Below, piece by piece: positions 5,736 to 8,935 of a stretch of 8,935 bases of DNA; within the stretch, counting starts at the first letter, position 1; each line of letters starts with the position of its first letter. Location: contig QMUB01000028.1 of assembly GCA_003663695.1 (NCBI GenBank), positions 1 through 8,935 of the forward strand. Reading direction: 5' to 3'. This stretch comes from Thermococci archaeon. GTDB lineage: Archaea > Methanobacteriota_B > Thermococci > Thermococcales > Thermococcaceae. The position numbers and the translations under genes were made by a program. The notes beneath the pieces are model-generated. The model worked only from the letters and a program-made list of their open reading frames with translations, searched no databases and had not been told where the DNA came from.

Positions 5736-6566
5736 ATGAAAATATACACCCTGGTTGAGGACTACTCGGGCTATGAGAGCCCCTTTCTGGGTCAGCATGG
5801 AATTAGCTTTCTCATAGAGTACAAGGGGAAAAAGCTTCTCTTCGATACAGGGCAGAATGAAAAGCCAATTCTTTACAATATGAAACTTCTTGGGCTTGAA
5901 CCGGGCGAAATTGACTACATATTCCTCTCGCACTGTCACTATGATCATACAGGGGGACTTTTGGGGCTTCTAAAAGCAATTAAAAAGCCCATTCCCATCA
6001 TCGCCCATCCTTCAATCTTCAGGAAGCACTTTGTAGTGAAGCCCTATCTCCGACATGTGGGAGTTCCCTTTGAAAAGAAAGAGATTGAAGCCACTGGAGA
6101 ACTCTTCCTAATCGCAACACCTTTCCAGATTGTTGAGGGGCTTTACTCAACGGGCGAAATTTGGGAGCATGAGGACTTTGAAAGAACCTCTCTTGAGGTA
6201 TACACATTGCGGGAGGGAAAAATTGTAAAGGATGAGCTTTTGGATGATATGAGCATTGCGGTAAAAACTTCCAGAGGACTCGTAATTGTGAGCGGATGCT
6301 CCCACGCTGGCATAGTGAGTATAATCAAAAGAGCTGTTGAGATTACAGGAGAAAACAGGATTAGAGCAGTGATCGGGGGCTTCCATCTCATAGATGCAAG
6401 TGAAGAGCGTATAGACCTAACCCTTGAGGAGTTCAAGAGGCTTGGGGTGGAGGAAGTTTATACCGGGCACTGCACGGGTTTGAAGGCTGAAGCTGCCTTC
6501 CTTGAATCTTATGGAGATGCATTCCACAAACTCCACGCTGGGATGGTCATGGAATTTGAGGATTAG
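5736..6566 (+). CDS. MBL-fold metallo-hydrolase, MJ0301 / dihydropterin RFAP-5'-phosphate synthase-like
   Basis: A 276-residue cytoplasmic metallo-beta-lactamase-fold enzyme. The metal site is complete: SHCHYDH (65-71, giving H66, H68, D70, H71), GCSHAG (H190), GGFHL (H217) and a C-terminal TGHCTG (H245). The LLFDTGQ strand (34-40) and the GCSHAGIVSII, GGFHL, TGHCTG series are the signature of the subfamily that includes MJ0301 of Methanocaldococcus, implicated in joining the pterin and ribofuranosylaminobenzene phosphate parts of methanopterin. Thermococcales are not methanogens but make modified folates, so a related pterin role is possible; many members are of unknown function. ATG 5736 is set by GGTGAT at 5727-5732. 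The stop codon lies 9 nt before the corA ATG, so the two genes are probably co-transcribed. Confidence 0.88.
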   Translation: MKIYTLVEDYSGYESPFLGQHGISFLIEYKGKKLLFDTGQNEKPILYNMKLLGLEPGEIDYIFLSHCHYDHTGGLLGLLKAIKKPIPIIAHPSIFRKHFVVKPYLRHVGVPFEKKEIEATGELFLIATPFQIVEGLYSTGEIWEHEDFERTSLEVYTLREGKIVKDELLDDMSIAVKTSRGLVIVSGCSHAGIVSIIKRAVEITGENRIRAVIGGFHLIDASEERIDLTLEEFKRLGVEEVYTGHCTGLKAEAAFLESYGDAFHKLHAGMVMEFED

Positions 6567-6575
6567 GTGTTAGAT

Positions 6576-7544
6576 ATGGAAGCGCCAAGGATTACAGTTT
6601 TTGCATATTCCGAAGGGAAGTTCGAGGAAAGAAGGATAAAAGCACTGAAAGAAGCTCTTGAGTTTAAGAGCTACAGCGTTGTCTGGATCAATATTGACGG
6701 TATTGCGTATCTGGACGAACTTAAGGAGCTTTTTGATTTTCACGACTCTTCAATTAAAGCCATTTTAAGATCAAAGAGCAGGGCAAGAATGAGCCTCCTT
6801 GAGGATTATCTCTTTCTGCTCCTCCACCAGCTCTATGAAATAAAAGGGGGCTTAAAGAAAGAGAGAATTGCAATATTTCTTAAGGGCAACTTCGTGATAA
6901 CCCTCCAGGAACGCCCGGGAGATGTTTTCAATTCAATAAGGGAGGCAATAAGAAAGGGTGAGGGTCTCTTCAGGGAAAAAGGAGCAAGTTATTTAGTTTT
7001 TGCACTCTTGGATGCCATAATTGAGAATTACGTTCCAATTCTCGAAAAAATAAGCAGCCAAATGGAAGAAGTTGAGAGCAGAATCCTCAAAAATGGGGAT
7101 AAAGAAATCCTGCACAGAATTCACGGGATAAGGAGGAGGATTCTCTTCATAAGACGTACTATATTCCCTCTACTCGAAGTTTTCAGGAAGCTGCAGCTAG
7201 AAGGGGGCAGGTTCTTTGATGAGGACACGAGGGGATATCTGGAGGAGCTCCACAGTCACGTAATGGAGGTCCTGGACATTATCGAGAGCCAGAGGGATAT
7301 GGCAAATGGACTCGTCGAAATTTACTACTCAACGCTCTCCATGAGAATAAACGACATAATGAGAATTTTGACAGTTGTTTCGACGATATTCATACCCCTG
7401 ACCTTTATAACGGGAGTTTATGGAATGAACTTCCGCCACATGCCCGAACTTGGATGGCGTTATGGGTATCCCGCCGCTCTCTTTGTAATGCTCATGATAG
7501 CCTTTGGCATGCTTTACTACTTTAAAAGAAAGGGGTGGATATAG
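6576..7544 (+). CDS. corA: CorA-family magnesium/divalent cation transporter
   Basis: CorA forms a pentameric Mg2+ (also Co2+/Ni2+) channel in the cytoplasmic membrane. The 322-residue protein has the family layout: an alpha/beta cytoplasmic domain (about 1-150), a long charged stalk-helix region (about 150-255; ENYVPILEKISSQMEEVE, then RRRILFIRRTIFPL), and two C-terminal membrane helices joined by the signature GVYGMNF (GMN at 283-285) and an HMPEL loop. The second helix ends in a short basic tail, FKRKGWI. ATG 6576 is preferred because GGTG lies 6 nt before it (6566-6569). GTG 6567, directly after the upstream stop and 5 nt past a GAGG, would add three residues and cannot be excluded. The stop codon lies inside a tandem duplication shared with the opposite gene. 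Confidence 0.94.
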   Translation: MEAPRITVFAYSEGKFEERRIKALKEALEFKSYSVVWINIDGIAYLDELKELFDFHDSSIKAILRSKSRARMSLLEDYLFLLLHQLYEIKGGLKKERIAIFLKGNFVITLQERPGDVFNSIREAIRKGEGLFREKGASYLVFALLDAIIENYVPILEKISSQMEEVESRILKNGDKEILHRIHGIRRRILFIRRTIFPLLEVFRKLQLEGGRFFDEDTRGYLEELHSHVMEVLDIIESQRDMANGLVEIYYSTLSMRINDIMRILTVVSTIFIPLTFITGVYGMNFRHMPELGWRYGYPAALFVMLMIAFGMLYYFKRKGWI

Positions 7545-7586
7545 TCCAAGAGCAAGTTTAACCTATAGTTCAAGAGCAAGTTTGAC
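7539..7586. repeat. 24-bp tandem duplication at the corA/racemase convergent junction
   Basis: Positions 7539-7562 and 7563-7586 are two adjacent 24-nt units differing at only three positions; the core CAAGAGCAAGTTT is identical. On the minus strand the unit encodes the last seven racemase codons plus the stop (VKLALEL, TAG). The copy after the stop reads in frame as VKLALGLY, with the stop codon changed. On the plus strand the distal copy supplies the corA TAG stop. This is direct observation; a slippage duplication is the simple explanation. Confidence 0.85.
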
Positions 7587-8249
7587 GGCTCTCTCGGCTA
7601 TTACATCCATGGGATCCACTAGGGGAACTCCAAAGTCCCCCTTCCTCAAAACCACGCTCACTTCAGTGCATCCCGCTATTATACCCTCGCTCCTCTTTTC
7701 AAGCTTTTTTGCAATGCGGAGTATTATTTCCCTCCCCCATTCAAGATTTCCCGCCTTGACGCCTTCGTATATTGCCCTCATAACCTTTCTCTGGTCTTCC
7801 TTGTCGGGCAGTGCTATCTCTATTCCTCTGCTCAGAAGCGCTCTGTGATAAACCATCCCCTTTATGGTACCGTCTGTGGCTAGAAGTCCAACTTTTTTTA
7901 ATCCAAGACTTTCAAGCTTTCCAGCAGTTTCTTCAATCATGCTTACGAGGGGAATATCTATTTCCCTTTGAATGTCCTGAACAAAAAAGTGCGCCGTGTT
8001 GCAGGGCATTATTATGAAGTCGGCTCCCCATGCCTCAAGCTTCTTTGCACCCTCAATTAGATAGGGAAGAGGATTGGCCCCTTTCCCAAGGAGGAATGCC
8101 GTTCTATCCGGTATCTTCGGATTATTGTAAATTATAATCTTCGGATGGTCCTGATCCCTTTCGGCAGGTGTTTTGAGGACTATCCTTCTAAAGAGCTCCA
8201 CGGTTGCAAGGGGTCCCATTCCTCCGAGGATTCCTATGACCTTCTCCAT
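7563..8249 (-). CDS. Aspartate/glutamate racemase family protein (aspartate racemase)
   Basis: A PLP-independent amino-acid racemase that interconverts L- and D-aspartate (or glutamate) through two catalytic cysteines. The 228-residue length and sequence match the Pyrococcus horikoshii aspartate racemase as I remember it. Both cysteines are present: C83 in MPCNTAH and C194 in [28 protein letters not shown] (6-24) and VDPMDVIAE (211-219) are further family motifs. ATG 8249 is chosen because GTGAT lies just upstream (8254-8258) and the homology starts here; a start at 8288 would add 13 residues overlapping the upstream gene. It sits 5 nt after the adenosyltransferase stop, so it is the second gene of a minus-strand operon. 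The two functions have no obvious link. D-aspartate occurs in hyperthermophilic archaea, but its role is unsettled. Confidence 0.94.
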   Translation of the reverse strand: MEKVIGILGGMGPLATVELFRRIVLKTPAERDQDHPKIIIYNNPKIPDRTAFLLGKGANPLPYLIEGAKKLEAWGADFIIMPCNTAHFFVQDIQREIDIPLVSMIEETAGKLESLGLKKVGLLATDGTIKGMVYHRALLSRGIEIALPDKEDQRKVMRAIYEGVKAGNLEWGREIILRIAKKLEKRSEGIIAGCTEVSVVLRKGDFGVPLVDPMDVIAERAVKLALEL

Positions 8250-8254
8250 ACCAA

Positions 8255-8770
8255 TCACTTTGCGTATTTTATTCTCCCTTCCTTCCACTCAATATAGCGG
8301 GCCATAATGAAGAGCAGGTCGCTGAGCCGGTTGAGGTATTTTAGTGCGTTTGTTCCTGTTCCGTATTCAAGGACGAGTTTTGTAATTTTACGCTCCGCTC
8401 TCCTCGCCACAGCCCTGCACACATCAAGCTTTGCACTTCCGACCGTGGAGCCGGGGATAACGAATCCTTCGAGCTTAACTTCCTTTTCAAATTCGGTTAT
8501 CAAACTTTCCAGCCACTTTATCTCTTCTTCTCCAACTTTCTTATATTTTCCTTTACTTGCTATCTCTGCCATAAGGGAATACAAATCAACCTGCACCTTT
8601 TCGAGTATTCCCTGCAGGTCTTCATCTACATAGTGCTTTGCTTCTCCCAAAAAAGAGCCGAGCTCGTCTATTGTGCCGTTGGTTTCTACTATAGGCGAGA
8701 ATTTTGCAATGCGCTCTCCAGTAAAAATTCCTGTGAGTCCCTTATCCCCAGTTTTCGTTGTTATGCCCAT
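8255..8770 (-). CDS. PduO-type ATP:cob(I)alamin adenosyltransferase
   Basis: Transfers the 5'-deoxyadenosyl group of ATP to cob(I)alamin or cobyrinate diamide, giving adenosylcobalamin for B12-dependent mutases or ribonucleotide reductase. The 171-residue protein is a trimeric five-helix-bundle type. Visible motifs are the N-terminal [10 protein letters not shown] (5-14, ATP triphosphate loop), [11 protein letters not shown] (35-45), [24 protein letters not shown] (104-127, with the conserved R-x-x-x-R-R-x-E helix) and [16 protein letters not shown] (143-158). ATG 8770 is set by GGTGAT (8774-8779) 3 nt upstream, with a TATA box beyond. It is the first gene of a two-gene minus-strand operon with the racemase. 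Confidence 0.94.
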   Translation of the reverse strand: MGITTKTGDKGLTGIFTGERIAKFSPIVETNGTIDELGSFLGEAKHYVDEDLQGILEKVQVDLYSLMAEIASKGKYKKVGEEEIKWLESLITEFEKEVKLEGFVIPGSTVGSAKLDVCRAVARRAERKITKLVLEYGTGTNALKYLNRLSDLLFIMARYIEWKEGRIKYAK

Positions 8771-8802
8771 GCAATCACCGCTTTATCTTTGGGATTCTAC
8801 CC

Positions 8803-8810
8803 TAATTAAA
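8803..8810 (-). promoter_or_regulatory. TATA box of the adenosyltransferase-racemase operon
   Basis: On the minus strand this reads TTTAATTA, with AAA just upstream as a BRE-like element. Transcription would start near 8780, placing the GGTGAT ribosome binding site (8774-8779) at the very start of the message. Confidence 0.58.
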
Positions 8811-8844
8811 TTTGTTCTTTTGGGTGATACATGGTTCAATGGGG

Positions 8845-8856
8845 AAAATTTAATAA
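8845..8856 (+). promoter_or_regulatory. BRE/TATA promoter of the right-edge gene
   Basis: GAAAA followed by TTTAATAA (8849-8856) is a good archaeal BRE/TATA match. A transcript start near 8878 lies at the GGTGAT ribosome binding site (8880-8885), the same short-leader geometry as the other promoters in the window. Confidence 0.6.
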
Positions 8857-8888
8857 CATGGATGCACATTACATATTTCGGTGATACC

Positions 8889-8935
8889 ATGAAGAAATGG
8901 AGCCTCTTTTTAATCGTGGTTTTATTACTAAGTCT
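8889..8935 (+). CDS. N terminus of a probable secreted or membrane-anchored protein (cut by window edge)
   Basis: Only the first 15 complete codons are visible: a basic start (MKKW) followed by a hydrophobic run (SLFLIVVLLLS). This is the n-region and h-region of a Sec signal peptide or signal anchor. The start is well supported by GGTGAT at 8880-8885, 3 nt before the ATG, and by a TATA box at 8849-8856. It is transcribed divergently from the adenosyltransferase operon. The product cannot be named; substrate-binding lipoproteins and secreted proteases often begin like this in Thermococcales. Confidence 0.7.
   Translation, partial: MKKWSLFLIVVLLLS

Noticed and set aside
8250..8288. 13-residue N-terminal extension of the aspartate racemase
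   Set aside because: It lies inside the adenosyltransferase 3' end, and the conserved GILGGMGP start follows ATG 8249, which has its own GTGAT site.
1..8935. CRISPR array, tRNA, rRNA, defence or toxin-antitoxin system
   Set aside because: No regularly spaced repeats, no tRNA cloverleaf or conserved rRNA seen, and every long frame is accounted for by common families.

Overview
The window is archaeal and almost certainly from a member of the Thermococcales (Thermococcus, Pyrococcus or Palaeococcus). Many starts carry a GGTGAT-type Shine-Dalgarno about 3-6 nt before the ATG, with a TATA-like box roughly 25-30 nt upstream of the inferred transcript start. Genes are tightly packed, proteins are rich in Lys and Glu, and several products closely match well-known Pyrococcus proteins (the PH0525-type GTPase, the Pyrococcus aspartate racemase). 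These assignments rest on remembered family features; no search was run.

Layout. Bases 1-302 hold no convincing gene: palindromes resembling the right end of an IS200/IS605 (tnpB) element, a perfect 10-bp hairpin, then an AT-rich promoter. A plus-strand operon follows: ubiX flavin prenyltransferase, an Lrp/AsnC regulator overlapping its end, and a CYTH (class IV adenylate cyclase-like) protein starting at the base after the regulator's stop codon. The CYTH gene converges on and overlaps a minus-strand YchF/OLA1-like GTPase. The gap upstream of that GTPase carries nested inverted repeats that look like another decayed IS200/IS605-type remnant. It ends at the promoter of a CPA2-type Na+/H+ antiporter. 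The antiporter converges on an M29-type aminopeptidase-like gene. Next come a plus-strand pair, an MBL-fold hydrolase of the MJ0301 type and a CorA metal transporter. A minus-strand pair follows: PduO-type cob(I)alamin adenosyltransferase, then aspartate/glutamate racemase. The right edge opens a new plus-strand gene with a signal-peptide-like N terminus.

Functional picture. This is mostly housekeeping: cofactor supply (prenyl-FMN from UbiX, adenosylcobalamin from the adenosyltransferase), ion homeostasis (antiporter, CorA), peptide and amino-acid metabolism (M29 protein, racemase), a ribosome-associated-type GTPase and a local regulator. I see no CRISPR array, defence island, rRNA or tRNA, and no obviously new system. 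The most unusual material is in the non-coding DNA: the two related palindromic remnants, and a 24-bp tandem duplication of the racemase 3' end at its convergent junction with corA.
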